In this document: in pieces, positions 54,349 to 62,907 of the stretch
Numbering within the stretch: the stretch's first letter is position 1
Layout: each line of letters opens with the position of its first letter
NCBI RefSeq assembly: GCF_009765355.1
Contig: NZ_VTHK01000011.1
Span: forward strand, 175,379 to 239,378
Direction of reading: 5' to 3'
DNA from: Amycolatopsis anabasis
GTDB taxonomy: Bacteria; Actinomycetota; Actinomycetes; Mycobacteriales; Pseudonocardiaceae
DNA length: 64,000 bases
Program-made: the position numbers and the translations under genes
The notes under the pieces: generated by a model
Databases searched by the model: none
Told to the model about the DNA's origin: nothing
The model's input: only the letters and a program-made list of their open reading frames with translations

Positions 54349-55557
54349 ATGCGCCGGTTCGCGGTGACGAACACACGGGTCTTCACCGGGACACACGTAG
54401 CCGATGCCTCGGTGGTCGTGGTCGAGGACGGGACGATCGCCGAGGTCGGCCACGAGGTCCCCGAGGGGGTGGAGGAGATCGGCGGCGGGGGCGGGACCCT
54501 GCTGCCGGGACTGATCGACGCCCACACCCACACAGACGAAGACGGTCTGCGCACGGCTCTGCGCTTCGGCGTGACCACCGAGCTGGACATGATGTCGGTG
54601 CCGGAGGTGATGGACCCGGTACGGCAGAAAGTGCGGACCGAGTTCGATCTGGCCGACGTCCGCACCGCCTCGTGGGGCCTCGCCCACCCCGACGGACATC
54701 CCCACCAACTGCGGCGCGGCCTGGGCGACCCGGTGTGGCCCACCGCCACCGTCCCGAGCGAGGCGTCTGCTTTCGTCGCGGGGCGCCTGTCCGAGGGCGC
54801 GGACTACATCAAGATCATGGTCGAGGATGGCGCCGCGTTCGGCACGTCGCTGCCGGTGGTGCCGCCCGAGGTCGTGGCCGCGGCTGTCGAGGCGGCTCAC
54901 CAGCGCGGGGTGATGGCCCTGGTCCACACCCTCAGTGCCACGGCTACCCGGGTGGCGGTCGAGGCGGGCGCGGACGGTGTGACCCATCTGCACTATGACG
55001 AGGTCATCAGCGACGATCTGATCCTCCGGCTGCGCGACCAGGGCATGTTCGTCATCACCACCCTGGCCGTCACCGCCTCCGGCGCCGCCGACGGCGCCGG
55101 CCCACGCCTGAGCGCCGACCTGCGGGTGGCATCCCGCCTGGACGCGGCGTGGCGCGACAACCTGGGGCGGGAGTTCGCCTGGAACGCCCACCTGCCCAAC
55201 GCCCTGCGCTCGGTCGGGCTGCTGCACGCCGCCGGCGTCGAGGTCCTGGCCGGTACCGACGCCGCCCACCTCGGCGCCCCGGGCCTCGCGCACGGCGCCA
55301 GCCTGCACGACGAACTGCGCCTGCTCGAAGCCGGCGGGCTGAGCCCGGTCGAGGCGCTCACCGCGGCGACACGGCGCACCGCCGACCGCTTCGGCCTGAC
55401 CGACCGCGGACGGATCGAGCCCGGCGCCGCGGCGGACCTGGTACTCGTCGACGGTGACCCGACCACACAGCTCTCCTCGACACTGAACACCCGCGCGGTG
55501 TGGCGCCGCGGGCACCGCCTGGCACCGGCCAAGGCGACGGCAGAGCATGACGCCTGA
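54349..55557 (+). CDS. Amidohydrolase-family protein
   Basis: 402 aa. ATG with GGGAGG upstream. Metallo-dependent hydrolase: GTLLPGLIDAHTHTDEDG (first metal His pair near 55-65), YIKIMVEDG (Lys near 160), VHTLSATATRVAVEAG, VTHLHYDEV, and VLAGTDAAHLGAPG (final Asp). Related to imidazolonepropionase/cytosine-deaminase-like hydrolases of cyclic amides. Repressed by the divergent TetR. The substrate is not predictable. A second amidohydrolase start overlaps its stop. Confidence 0.9.
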   Translation: MRRFAVTNTRVFTGTHVADASVVVVEDGTIAEVGHEVPEGVEEIGGGGGTLLPGLIDAHTHTDEDGLRTALRFGVTTELDMMSVPEVMDPVRQKVRTEFDLADVRTASWGLAHPDGHPHQLRRGLGDPVWPTATVPSEASAFVAGRLSEGADYIKIMVEDGAAFGTSLPVVPPEVVAAAVEAAHQRGVMALVHTLSATATRVAVEAGADGVTHLHYDEVISDDLILRLRDQGMFVITTLAVTASGAADGAGPRLSADLRVASRLDAAWRDNLGREFAWNAHLPNALRSVGLLHAAGVEVLAGTDAAHLGAPGLAHGASLHDELRLLEAGGLSPVEALTAATRRTADRFGLTDRGRIEPGAAADLVLVDGDPTTQLSSTLNTRAVWRRGHRLAPAKATAEHDA

Positions 55558-55618
55558 GCACTCGCTGGTTGACGTCCACGCCCACCTCACCACCCCGCCC
55601 GACATCCAGCAGCCCGCA
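55547..55618 (+). pseudogene. Truncated second amidohydrolase
   Basis: ATG 55547 overlaps the previous stop and encodes TPEHSLVDVHAHLTTPPDI, the usual start of an amidohydrolase-2 family protein. After about 22 residues the frame loses resemblance. It appears to be an operon partner lost by deletion. Confidence 0.5.
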
Positions 55619-56211
55619 TCCGACGGTTCTCGAACGCCCTCGACAAGGAGCCGCATAACGCGCGTCGATGACCGACGTTGGCGCGCAACCCCGCCTTGTG
55701 GAGGCTCGCCCGCGGGCACATTCAGCCGTACGTGGCTGGACACATCCGCGCGTACGCCGACGACAACGCCCACCACAGCCCGGCTGGTTTAGCTCCGCGG
55801 GCCGCGCCGGCTATGCGGGATGGGCCTGGTAGTGCGCGGCGCGGATCACGGCGTGATCTGCTCAGCGGTCCGCGAGGTGCTCAGCCCGGTCTGCACCCCA
55901 GGCCCTCGTCGACCTCGCGCACAGCAACCGCCCGTCGGCCAGCACGACCACATAGGTCACCAGGCGCGCCACAACCCGCCTCCTTCGTCGTCTGTCTTCG
56001 GCGACGCAAGCGAAAGGCGCGAGACTGGCCAGACCGGTTGCGCCCGCACGGTCGCACACCACCGCGAATTCCCAAACGGGCACCGAAGCGATGTCACCCG
56101 GATCGGTCTCAAGTCGGTGGCATTTCCTCAGCCGTGGCGGCGTGCCGCGGGGATCGCCCTTTATCGGGGTGCGGCGGGTGTCGCCGTCGCAGCGGCGAAG
56201 AAAAGTGGGCA
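55619..56211. other. Decayed intergenic stretch
   Basis: About 590 bp between the broken amidohydrolase and a dnaE2-like fragment. Long frames run through it but with no recognisable domains. I see no repeat, RNA gene or operator. Confidence 0.4.
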
Positions 56212-56331
56212 CACCCGCATCCGCTGCTGGTCAGGGTTTTGGAACGTACCCTTGGCGTCCCGCTGTTCCAGGAGCAGGTGATGCGGATGGCTCGCGACGT
56301 CGCGTCCTTTGCCGCGGCAGAGGCCGACCAA
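56212..56331 (+). pseudogene. DnaE-type polymerase fragment
   Basis: Forty codons read [20 protein letters not shown] then [18 protein letters not shown]. This is the conserved LGVPLFQEQ block of error-prone DnaE2/DnaE polymerases (normally followed by LRRAMG). Nothing else of the gene is present. Confidence 0.6.
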
Positions 56332-56381
56332 AGGTGGGACCAGGGAAACAGTGTCGTCTCAATTGTCCAGTCAGGATTGTC

Positions 56382-57104
56382 CTATCGCAGCGATGCCCAG
56401 AACTTGAGGAGGATCTCGGCGGCCTGCTCCGGAGCCTGGTACGGCCAGAAGTGGCCTGCGCCTTCGATCAGCTGGAACCGCGCGCCCAACGCGGCGGCCA
56501 CCTCGCGCGCTTTGGTCTCGTCGGAGAACTCGTCGTCGACCGGGTGCAGGACCAGGCCGGGCGCGTCGGTCGGGGTGAGCGGGCCCCAGTCGGCGTGCGC
56601 GGTCGAGGTGACCGACCGGTACAGCGACAGGATCGAGGCGCCCATGGTCTCGGTGAAGCTGTTGGCCATTTCCCGCGCGTCCTCCTTCGACAGGCCCCAC
56701 TGGGCGGCGGAGTCGGCGAAGGCCTGGGGGCCCGTGGCGACCATGCCCGCGATCGCCGTCTCGCCGTCGCCGGGCGTCCGCCAGGTCCGCGCGAGGGAGT
56801 GCCAGACGTAGCCGGGGTGCAGGAAGCTGCCGACGTCGGCGACCCATGAGCGCAGTGGCCGGGTCATCGCCAGTCGGTACACCAGTCCGGCGCCCCAGTC
56901 GTGGCCGACCAGATCGACGGTGTCGTACCGGTCGAGTTGGCCGGCGACCCAGTCGACGTACTCGTCCTTGGTTGAGGTGAACCCGTCCGGGCGTGAGCCG
57001 TCGAACCCCGGCAGGGTCAGCGCCACCGAATCGGCGCCGATCTCGGCCCGCACCTTGCGCCAGATCGCGGCTGTCTGTGGTACTCCGTGGAGGAAAACGA
57101 TCAC
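56382..57104 (-). CDS. Alpha/beta hydrolase, N-terminally truncated, with Asp nucleophile
   Basis: 240 aa if it starts at GTG 57104. Core: [14 protein letters not shown], nucleophile elbow GHDWGAGL (Asp, as in epoxide hydrolases and haloalkane dehalogenases), and [13 protein letters not shown] with the catalytic His. The usual 20-30 N-terminal residues before the HG motif are missing. Instead the gene overlaps by GTGA the stop of a 16-codon remnant of another gene (57101-57151), which provides the RBS and start. This chimera probably arose by an internal deletion; the protein may still be made through translational coupling. Confidence 0.75.
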   Translation of the reverse strand: MIVFLHGVPQTAAIWRKVRAEIGADSVALTLPGFDGSRPDGFTSTKDEYVDWVAGQLDRYDTVDLVGHDWGAGLVYRLAMTRPLRSWVADVGSFLHPGYVWHSLARTWRTPGDGETAIAGMVATGPQAFADSAAQWGLSKEDAREMANSFTETMGASILSLYRSVTSTAHADWGPLTPTDAPGLVLHPVDDEFSDETKAREVAAALGARFQLIEGAGHFWPYQAPEQAAEILLKFWASLR

Positions 57105-57151
57105 AGTACTTCGGGACCTCCGAACGTCTCGTAGCTGACAGCTCGGCTCAT
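57101..57151 (-). pseudogene. 16-codon start of an MDR-type oxidoreductase
   Basis: ATG 57151 (preceded by GGAGGTTCC) encodes [15 protein letters not shown] and then TGA. That sequence is the usual N-terminus of NADP-dependent quinone-oxidoreductase-like MDR proteins. The rest of the gene has been replaced by the hydrolase. Now it acts in effect as a leader peptide. Confidence 0.7.
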
Positions 57152-57183
57152 GGGAACCTCCAACAACACAGTGATGAGACTTA

Positions 57184-57212
57184 GTCCCGTCACCATACAC
57201 CAGTGACGGGAC
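57184..57212. promoter_or_regulatory. 29-bp TetR operator
   Basis: GTCCCGTCAC - 9 bp - GTGACGGGAC, perfect 10-bp inverted arms, between divergent genes at 57151 (minus) and 57234 (plus). It is the evident binding site of the TetR protein encoded at 57234. Confidence 0.85.
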
Positions 57213-57233
57213 CAAGTGCCGTAGGCTGTTCCC

Positions 57234-57803
57234 ATGGCCCGCTGGCAACCCAACGCATCACAGCGACTCGTGGCCGCTGCCCTGGAGTTGTTCGAGGAAC
57301 GGGGCTACGAGAACACGACGGTGATCCAGATCGCCGAACGCGCCGGACTCACCAAGAGCACCTTCTTCCGTCATTTCCCGGACAAGCGGGAGGTGCTCTT
57401 CGGTGGGGGCACGATGGCCGGGTTGCTCGTCGACGGGATCGCCGCGGCGCCGGCCGGGGCCGGTCCGCTCGAAGCTGTGGCCCATGCTCTGGACGTGATC
57501 GGGAGGGAAGCCTTCACCGCCGACCATCGCGAGTTCGGTGCCCGGAGGTCGGCAGTGATCGTCGCCAACCCGGAATTGCGGGAGCGCGAGGCGTTGAAGG
57601 GACTTGACCTCACCGCGTCGATGATCGACGCGCTCAAACGCCGCGGCATTCCCGACCTGACCGCGCGCGTGGCCGCCGAACTGGGCGCGCTCGCCTGGAA
57701 GGTCGCCTATGCGCGCTGGTGCGACACGACCAACAACGAGGAGTTCGGTGAACTCGCACGGCAAACACTCACCGACGTGCAAGCAGCCAGCGCCCTGTGC
57801 TGA
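57234..57803 (+). CDS. TetR-family regulator
   Basis: 189 aa. HTH QRLVAAALELFEERGYENTT ... GLTKSTFFRHFPDKREVLF, typical C-terminal helices, short C-terminal ending ASALC. In relatives the divergent partner is an MDR oxidoreductase; here that target has been truncated and fused to a hydrolase, so the regulator now controls a rearranged transcription unit. Confidence 0.92.
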   Translation: MARWQPNASQRLVAAALELFEERGYENTTVIQIAERAGLTKSTFFRHFPDKREVLFGGGTMAGLLVDGIAAAPAGAGPLEAVAHALDVIGREAFTADHREFGARRSAVIVANPELREREALKGLDLTASMIDALKRRGIPDLTARVAAELGALAWKVAYARWCDTTNNEEFGELARQTLTDVQAASALC

Positions 57804-57818
57804 CGGCGGCGCGGCCGG

Positions 57819-58252
57819 TGTGAGGAGGCCTTCGCCCGGATCGGTCGGCGGCTGTCCGAACCGGCCATCGGCGCACGGATCGACCGGGACACGTGGCAGC
57901 GGACGATACGGCGCTGCGAGACATTGCTGGACACTCAGGCCAGCCCCGTGTTGCTGCACGGCGATCCGCACCTCGGCAACGTCCTGGACGGCGGCCCGTC
58001 GCGCGGTCTGGTCGCGATCGACCCGAAGGCGTGCACAGGCGATCCATGCTTCGACGTCGTCGACTACGTGGTAGCCGGCGCCGGACAGGAAGGTGTCGAG
58101 GCTCGTTGCCAGCGAGTGGCGACGGCGTGCGGCCTCGACGGGGACAGGCTGTACGCCTGGAGCCAGGTGATCGCACCGATGGCAGCCTCGCGCACCTCAC
58201 CTATGGCGGTCCAGCGCCGGTGATCGACGAACTGCTCGCTCTGACCTGCTGA
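57819..58252 (+). pseudogene. Aminoglycoside/hydroxyurea phosphotransferase fragment
   Basis: The C-terminal half of an APH-type kinase: EEAFARIGRRLSEPAIGARI, then SPVLLHGDPHLGNVLDGG (catalytic HGDxxxxN loop), LVAIDPKACTGDPCFDVVDYV, and, after a frame change near 58190, LTYGGPAPVIDELLAL and stop. The N-lobe is missing, and the frame shift removes continuity. Non-functional. Confidence 0.75.
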
Positions 58253-58468
58253 GCCCACACGCACTCTCGTGCCGCGTAGCGCGCGATCGGGACCGAGCGG
58301 ACCACCTATCGATCACAGGGACCAACTACAGGTCACAAGCACACCCATTAGGTGCCTAGATACGGAAGGGGCGGCAATGGTGGGTGATGCCGGTACGCCA
58401 TGAGGGCGGTTGAGGTGGCGCGCTGAAGGGGCGGGCACGATGGTGAGCGGAAAGAAGACGAGGGAGCT

Positions 58469-58816
58469 GTGGAGCGAACGAGCGACGGCGATCAGCCCGG
58501 AACGAACCCGGTGGCCACACCGGTGACGGTGACCGTGGACCGCCACGGCCCGGCCGTCGTGCTGAGTGTCCACGGCGAGATCGACCTGGCGACCGCTCCG
58601 CAGCTCGCCGAGTCGATCGGCCTGGCCATGCGCGAGCGGCCGCCGGTGCTGATCGTGGACCTCACCGAGTGCGGCCTCTTCTCCTCGGCTGGGCTGAACG
58701 CGCTGATCGCCGCGCGACGCGACTGTGGCGAACACACCGAACTGCGACTCGTGATCGCCACCCGCACCGCCGCCCTCACCACAGGCAGGAGCGCTCGCCC
58801 CCGCTCGGGTGGGTGA
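58469..58816 (+). CDS. STAS-domain anti-anti-sigma factor (C-terminus altered)
   Basis: 115 aa. GTG start, GAGGGAG upstream. STAS core: VLSVHGEIDLATAPQLAES, VLIVDLTECGLFSSAGLNAL with the conserved phosphorylatable Ser region. After LVIATRTAALTTG the sequence departs from the family and ends early, so the last helix of the domain is probably lost. Would bind an anti-sigma kinase such as an RsbW-type protein; none is nearby. Confidence 0.7.
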   Translation: MERTSDGDQPGTNPVATPVTVTVDRHGPAVVLSVHGEIDLATAPQLAESIGLAMRERPPVLIVDLTECGLFSSAGLNALIAARRDCGEHTELRLVIATRTAALTTGRSARPRSGG

Positions 58817-58856
58817 ATCGTGCCGCCCCTGCACCATCCAGGTTCCGCTGCCCGCG

Positions 58857-58894
58857 ATCAGCCCCTCACCGGGTTTCCCTGGTGAGGGGCTGAT
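58857..58894. terminator. Bidirectional hairpin terminator
   Basis: Perfect 14-bp arms ATCAGCCCCTCACC (58857-58870) and GGTGAGGGGCTGAT (58881-58894) with a 10-nt loop, followed by a short T run. It lies between the STAS gene and a tRNA fragment. Confidence 0.75.
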
Positions 58895-58912
58895 TTGACT
58901 GGTCAGAGCCAG

Positions 58913-58950
58913 TGCCCCCGGTGCGACTCGAACGCACGCTGGACGGATTT
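58913..58950 (-). tRNA. tRNA 3'-end fragment
   Basis: On the minus strand the sequence ends GTGCG TTCGAGT CGCAC CGGGGGCA: a complete T stem-loop (with TTCGA) plus the 3' acceptor strand. Upstream of it CAAATCCGTCC resembles an anticodon-arm 3' half, and then homology to a tRNA stops. The 5' half is absent, so it is not a working tRNA gene. The isotype is uncertain. Such fragments are typical integration-site (att) remnants. Confidence 0.6.
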
Positions 58951-59164
58951 GAGGGGATTCACCGAACCATGCCTGACCTGCATCAGCGTCCTGTGTGGAC
59001 ATCGCGAGACCGCGAATAGACCGTGCCGAAGCAGCCGTACGGTTCTCAGGACAACCGCGAAATCAGCGACCTCGGTGCAGCCTTCGCTCCACCAACGGGC
59101 CAGGAATGATCATGGGTGTGTCGGCGAGGGTGCTGGACCTGGTTCCACACCAGGAATGGCCATG

Positions 59165-59370
59165 TCATGGGCGATCGTTTTCAGCGGTGGCTTCGAGCGT
59201 GTGCAGACGGTGTCGAAGGCCGTCGGCGCGGTGACCGCCGTAGTCATCGAAGATGCGCAGGGCTTCGCGCCAGCAGTCGAGTGCCCGTGTGATGTCGCCA
59301 GTGTCGTGTAGCAGGGTGCCGAGAGTGTCCAGGGTTTCGGCGGTGTGGAGGCGGCCGCGTTGACGTTCGT
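59165..59370 (-). pseudogene. C-terminal fragment of an NB-ARC/TPR protein
   Basis: Frame reads RGRLHTAETLDTLGTLLHDTG then ALDCWREALRIFDDYGGHRAD and LRHRLHTLEATAENDRP, stop. This matches the final TPRs of NB-ARC/TPR regulators such as the one at 43405-45561. Its upstream end is joined directly to the reverse-transcriptase remnant near 59370. Confidence 0.65.
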
Positions 59371-59837
59371 GTGTCGGCATCCAGCACCCATTGGTAGCCG
59401 CGGCTACCAAACAGGTGGATGTCGGCGATCGCGTCGTGTGCTCGCCGCTTGGGTCGGAACCCGAACGAGACCGGATGAAAATCAGCCTCGAAAATGGGTT
59501 CCAGGACCAGTTTCAAAGCGGCCTGCACCACACGATCAGTGACGGTAGGAATGCCCAACCTGCGGACTTTCCCCGACCCACCCGGCTTGGGAATCAACCG
59601 TTCCCGCACCGGCTGCGGCCGAAACGAACCATCTTTGACCGCTCGGCGAATACCGCCCAGAAACTCCGGGACACCAATCTCCCGCTCGATCCGGCCGACG
59701 GTGAGGCCATCCGAACCGGCAGTTCGTGCCCCGGTATTCGACGCGACCCGCTCCCATGCAACACGCAGGGTTGTCGGGTCGTGCACGAGGTTGAACAGGT
59801 CATCGAACCGTCGGCCAGGATCGGCCGACGCGCTGGC
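59371..59837 (-). pseudogene. Outer group II intron RT, part after the inner intron
   Basis: Frame continues FDDLFNLVHDPTTLRVAWERV ... TAGSDGLTVGRIE, PKPGGSGKVRRLGIPTVTDRV, DFHPVSFGFRPKRRAHDAI and stops at the junction WVLDAD, just after the first RT-domain Asp. These are the N-terminal RT0-RT2 blocks of a group II intron-encoded protein; everything downstream is lost. Confidence 0.85.
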
Positions 59838-59871
59838 TAAGCCGCCCCCTCGCGGGGGCGGCTCGCCTACA

Positions 59872-59905
59872 GAACCGGACGTGAAACTTTAGCTTCATCC
59901 GGCTC
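59872..59905 (-). ncRNA. Group II intron domain V
   Basis: 34-nt hairpin GAGCCGGATGAAGC ... TCACGTCCGGTTC with a four-base loop, 5 bases after the RT stop codon. Length, terminal GAGCCG/CGGTTC pairing and internal GAAA-type loop match the catalytic domain V. Confidence 0.9.
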
Positions 59906-59910
59906 CTCGA

Positions 59911-61644
59911 TCATGCGGTTCTTGTCGTGAACACCTCGGCAACCTCGGCTCGATAAGTGTCTTTGGCCTGGTCGCTGATGTTGTCGCGGCAATGCTGATG
60001 CAGCGCACGCATCCTTGTCAGATCGGTCAGCCCGTTCCATTGAGGAGGGACGAACTGTTTGACGGTGATGGTGTCTGCATCGGTGAACAGCAGTCGGCAG
60101 TGTGCGCACTTCCCGCGCTGGCGGCGGAGCAGGATCGCGATCCTGCTCGTGGTCAACGGGTGGTCGCGCAGCCTGCTGGCCCAGTAGACCAATTTCCCGT
60201 CGTAAGGGCTGGCATGACCGCGTACCTTCACGTGGCGCTTGATGGGAATGTCCGCGTGGACAGCGAGCCGCGGACCGTCCGGAGTAGCGAACTCCAGACG
60301 GCCTTCGTCGCGTCGTCGCCAGTACTTCGCGAACACCCAGCCCGCGCTCTTCTTCGGGTGACGGCGGCCAGCCCAGTGCAGCAGCGTCGAGAACAACCGA
60401 TAGTCGCAGGAGGCGAAGACCTTCTTGGCGACCACCGTGCGGTAATACATCGACCAACCCCGGATGACCGGGTTGAGCGCGCTGATCAGCGCCTCGTGCG
60501 GCGCTGTCTTGCGTGCTCGGATGATGTTCCGCATAACTCGATGGTGCCGCTTGACGGCGTCTTTGCTGGGTTTGATGAGCGTCTTGATCACGGGCTGTTT
60601 CCGCCCGTCGCTACCCGGCCGATACTCGGTGGTCACGTAGCGACGGATGTGGAAACCCAGGAACTCGAAACCGGCTGGCCCGTCAAGGGCGAGCCGGGTG
60701 TGAGCGATCCGGGTCTTGCTCGCTTTCAGACGCAACCCGATCCCGCTCAACCAGTCCTCCGCGATACGCTGGGTCTTCTCGATCCCGGCACGAGTAGGAT
60801 GCAGGACCACGAAGTCGTCGGCATAGGTCACGACCTGGGGTCGGTCGCGGCTGCCGAACGAGGAGGTGATCGCCGTTTCCAGACCGTGCAGGGCGATCAG
60901 CGCCAGCAGCGGGGAAATGACGCCACCTTGCGGGCTGCCCCGCCAGGTGGCCTCCAAGGCCTTGCCCTCCATGACCCCGGCAGTGAGCCATCCCTTGATC
61001 AGATGCCGCAGCCGGGGGAACGTGGCGAGTTTGGCCAGGAGTGGTTCATGCGCGATGTTGTCGAAACATCCGGCGATGTCTGCGTCCAGGACGTACTTGT
61101 CCTTCTTGCAGGTCGCGTCGAAGATCGCCGCAATCGCGTCATGCGCGGAACGGGCCGGACGGAAACCATAGCTGTTCGGCTCAAACCTGGCTTCCCACTC
61201 GGGCTCCAGCGCTAGCTTCGCCAACGCTTGAAGCGCCCGGTCCAACATGACGGGAATACCCAGCGGGCGCTTCTCCGTCTTGCCAGGCTTGGGAATCCAG
61301 ACCCGTCGCACGGGTCGTGGTTTGATCGTCTCCGGATGTCGCAGGCGGTCTACCATCAGCCAGCGCTGGTCGGGCGAGACGGAGGCGACCCCGTCGATCC
61401 CGGCCGTGTGCTTGCCCTGGTTGTCCTGCGTCACCCGGCGCACCGCCAGACAGCGAGCGGCTTCCGATTTCATCAACAGGCGTTGCAAACTACGAACTGC
61501 CGCCACATCGCCACGACACGAGGCTCGGAAGATGCGCTTTTGCAGGCGGTACACCGTGGTCTCCAGCTTCCGCCAGGGAACCGATGCCCAGTCTCCGATC
61601 GACCGCCCGTCATCGGGCGGGCCGTCGTTTCCGTTTCTTCCCAC
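59911..61644 (-). CDS. Group II intron reverse transcriptase/maturase
   Basis: 577 aa, full length. N-terminal RT0; RT blocks include PKPGKTEKRPLGIPVMLDRA, EPNSYGFRPARSAHDAI, YVLDADIAGCFDNI, WRGSPQGGVISPLLA and the catalytic TYADDFVVL (YADD near 274-277). A maturase X domain (NPVIRGWSMYYRT) follows. A C-terminal HNH-like zinc region has CAHCRLLF ... ALHQHCR, but the expected catalytic DH-type pair is replaced around TVKQFVP, so the endonuclease may be weak or dead. Needed for splicing and retrohoming of its host intron. Located in intron domain IV. Confidence 0.95.
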   Translation of the reverse strand: MGRNGNDGPPDDGRSIGDWASVPWRKLETTVYRLQKRIFRASCRGDVAAVRSLQRLLMKSEAARCLAVRRVTQDNQGKHTAGIDGVASVSPDQRWLMVDRLRHPETIKPRPVRRVWIPKPGKTEKRPLGIPVMLDRALQALAKLALEPEWEARFEPNSYGFRPARSAHDAIAAIFDATCKKDKYVLDADIAGCFDNIAHEPLLAKLATFPRLRHLIKGWLTAGVMEGKALEATWRGSPQGGVISPLLALIALHGLETAITSSFGSRDRPQVVTYADDFVVLHPTRAGIEKTQRIAEDWLSGIGLRLKASKTRIAHTRLALDGPAGFEFLGFHIRRYVTTEYRPGSDGRKQPVIKTLIKPSKDAVKRHHRVMRNIIRARKTAPHEALISALNPVIRGWSMYYRTVVAKKVFASCDYRLFSTLLHWAGRRHPKKSAGWVFAKYWRRRDEGRLEFATPDGPRLAVHADIPIKRHVKVRGHASPYDGKLVYWASRLRDHPLTTSRIAILLRRQRGKCAHCRLLFTDADTITVKQFVPPQWNGLTDLTRMRALHQHCRDNISDQAKDTYRAEVAEVFTTRTA

Positions 61645-62214
61645 TACTCACACCCCTTTCCTTCCACATGACCGTGCCCGCGTCGGCCTATCGTGGGCGT
61701 TACCCCACGCGTTCGCTTCTCGGGCAATCCTTCCCCATACCGGCATGCGGCCTGGTCGCCTGCTCACCGAACCCGATGAGAGCCTGCACGGGGTTACTCC
61801 GTTCCGAATCGTCCGTTTGACGCTGCCCGTAGGTCCGCACTGTCTGCCGGGCCACCATGGCGGATGCACGGGCGGACACCGTTGGACCTGTCCGCCCCGA
61901 TGGACCATGCCCTTCCGGGCCGAACCCGCTACCTCGCGTGGGTCCGATGCTGCTAACGACAGTTCGGGCGTGCGTTCGTCTCCTGACCATAGGCAGCCTG
62001 CTAGGGGCGTCCCGGACGTCGAGGTCGCCGGTTATCCCCGTTACATCCCTGCTTCCACAGCCTTGATAACCAGTCGCGGCCATGGGGATGTCGCTTTTCC
62101 TCCATGCATCATGAGGGGCCGGGATCACACCGACCATCGGACAATTCAGTTGTGACCAAGGCATCTGCCCTGGCCCCTGCCATCCCCCGCCACCGGCGGT
62201 TTCGGAAGAACGGA

Positions 62215-62319
62215 TCACAGCCAACGATGAAGCTTGGCCTGCATCTCCGATACCCGACGGAACGCCCCGACTTCGGCACGTTCCAGAGCGCCGCTATTCA
62301 GCGACGCGTCTTTCGGCAT
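62215..62319 (-). pseudogene. Outer group II intron RT, N-terminal part
   Basis: ATG 62319 encodes PKDASLNSGALERAEVG then SEMQAKLHRW; this is the usual start of a group II intron RT. The frame ends at a TGA created by the inner intron and resumes at 59837 (DPGRRFDDLFNLV). Splicing of the inner intron would restore most of the frame. Confidence 0.8.
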
Positions 62320-62907
62320 TGCAGCATCCCTTCTTCTCGAAACCGCTGCCGTCCTTCCCCACGTGACCGGCTCTCCCGGCCTCCGAGTACTACGACGGCT
62401 CCGCCCCGCCCGGCGTGTTCAGCAGACAGTGTGCCTATCCCGACACGCGAACTGGATGCTCACGAGCCGGGAACCACCGCCGGACAGTTCCCGTGTTCAC
62501 TGCTGATCGCTTACCGAAGGAGGCATCTGACTTTGTTCCCGCGATACCGCCGTGACTACGCCGCAGACCTTCACCACGGCCTCCCTGCGAAGGTGAAACT
62601 CCCCGCCCAGGAGTTCCCCGACTCATCAGAGAACGGGTACGCATCGCAACCGGCCATCCGCCAGGTTTCAGCCGGTGACCACTTAAGGAAACGTAACACA
62701 CCAGTTCCTCGCGTATACCTCTTCGACTCGTTCGCCGGACCCGCACCATCTGGCAGTTCTGGCACGTCCCGGTTTTGTCAGGGCCGCTTGCCACCCTTAC
62801 CGACACCTCCCGGTTCGGGCTGCCCTCAACTTCAACAGGCCGCTGCGACGACCCACAGGAGAAGGTCTTCCACCTCCTCGCGATACAACAGTGCTTTCAC
62901 GGCGCAC
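62320..62907 (-). ncRNA. 5' RNA domains of the outer group II intron
   Basis: Begins at GTGCGCCGTG (62907, downwards), which fits the GTGYG start consensus, directly after an IS256 transposase frame. The region up to the RT start is non-coding and structured, including GGTGTCGGTAAGG and GAAACC motifs. A second candidate 5' end GTGCGG lies at 62746-62741. Domain boundaries were not resolved. Confidence 0.6.

Larger units (their letters stand above)
59838..62217 (-). mobile_element. Inner group II intron, apparently complete
   Basis: About 2.38 kb. The 5' end is placed at GTGATCCG near 62217, because the outer RT frame (KLHRW) is interrupted there; the 3' end lies after domain VI (hairpin of GCCGCCCCC/GGGGGCGGC, 59840-59866) near 59838. 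It carries an intact RT gene and a canonical domain V. About 570 nt of domains I-III precede the RT gene; no other gene lies there. Exact splice borders are estimated to within a few bases. Confidence 0.8.

Noticed and set aside
55678..56811. 377-aa plus-strand ORF
   Set aside because: Only a 40-codon dnaE2-like block is recognisable; the rest crosses intergenic DNA and runs antisense to the hydrolase gene.
58913..58990. A complete functional tRNA gene
   Set aside because: Only the T arm and 3' acceptor are present; no D arm or matching 5' acceptor strand follows.
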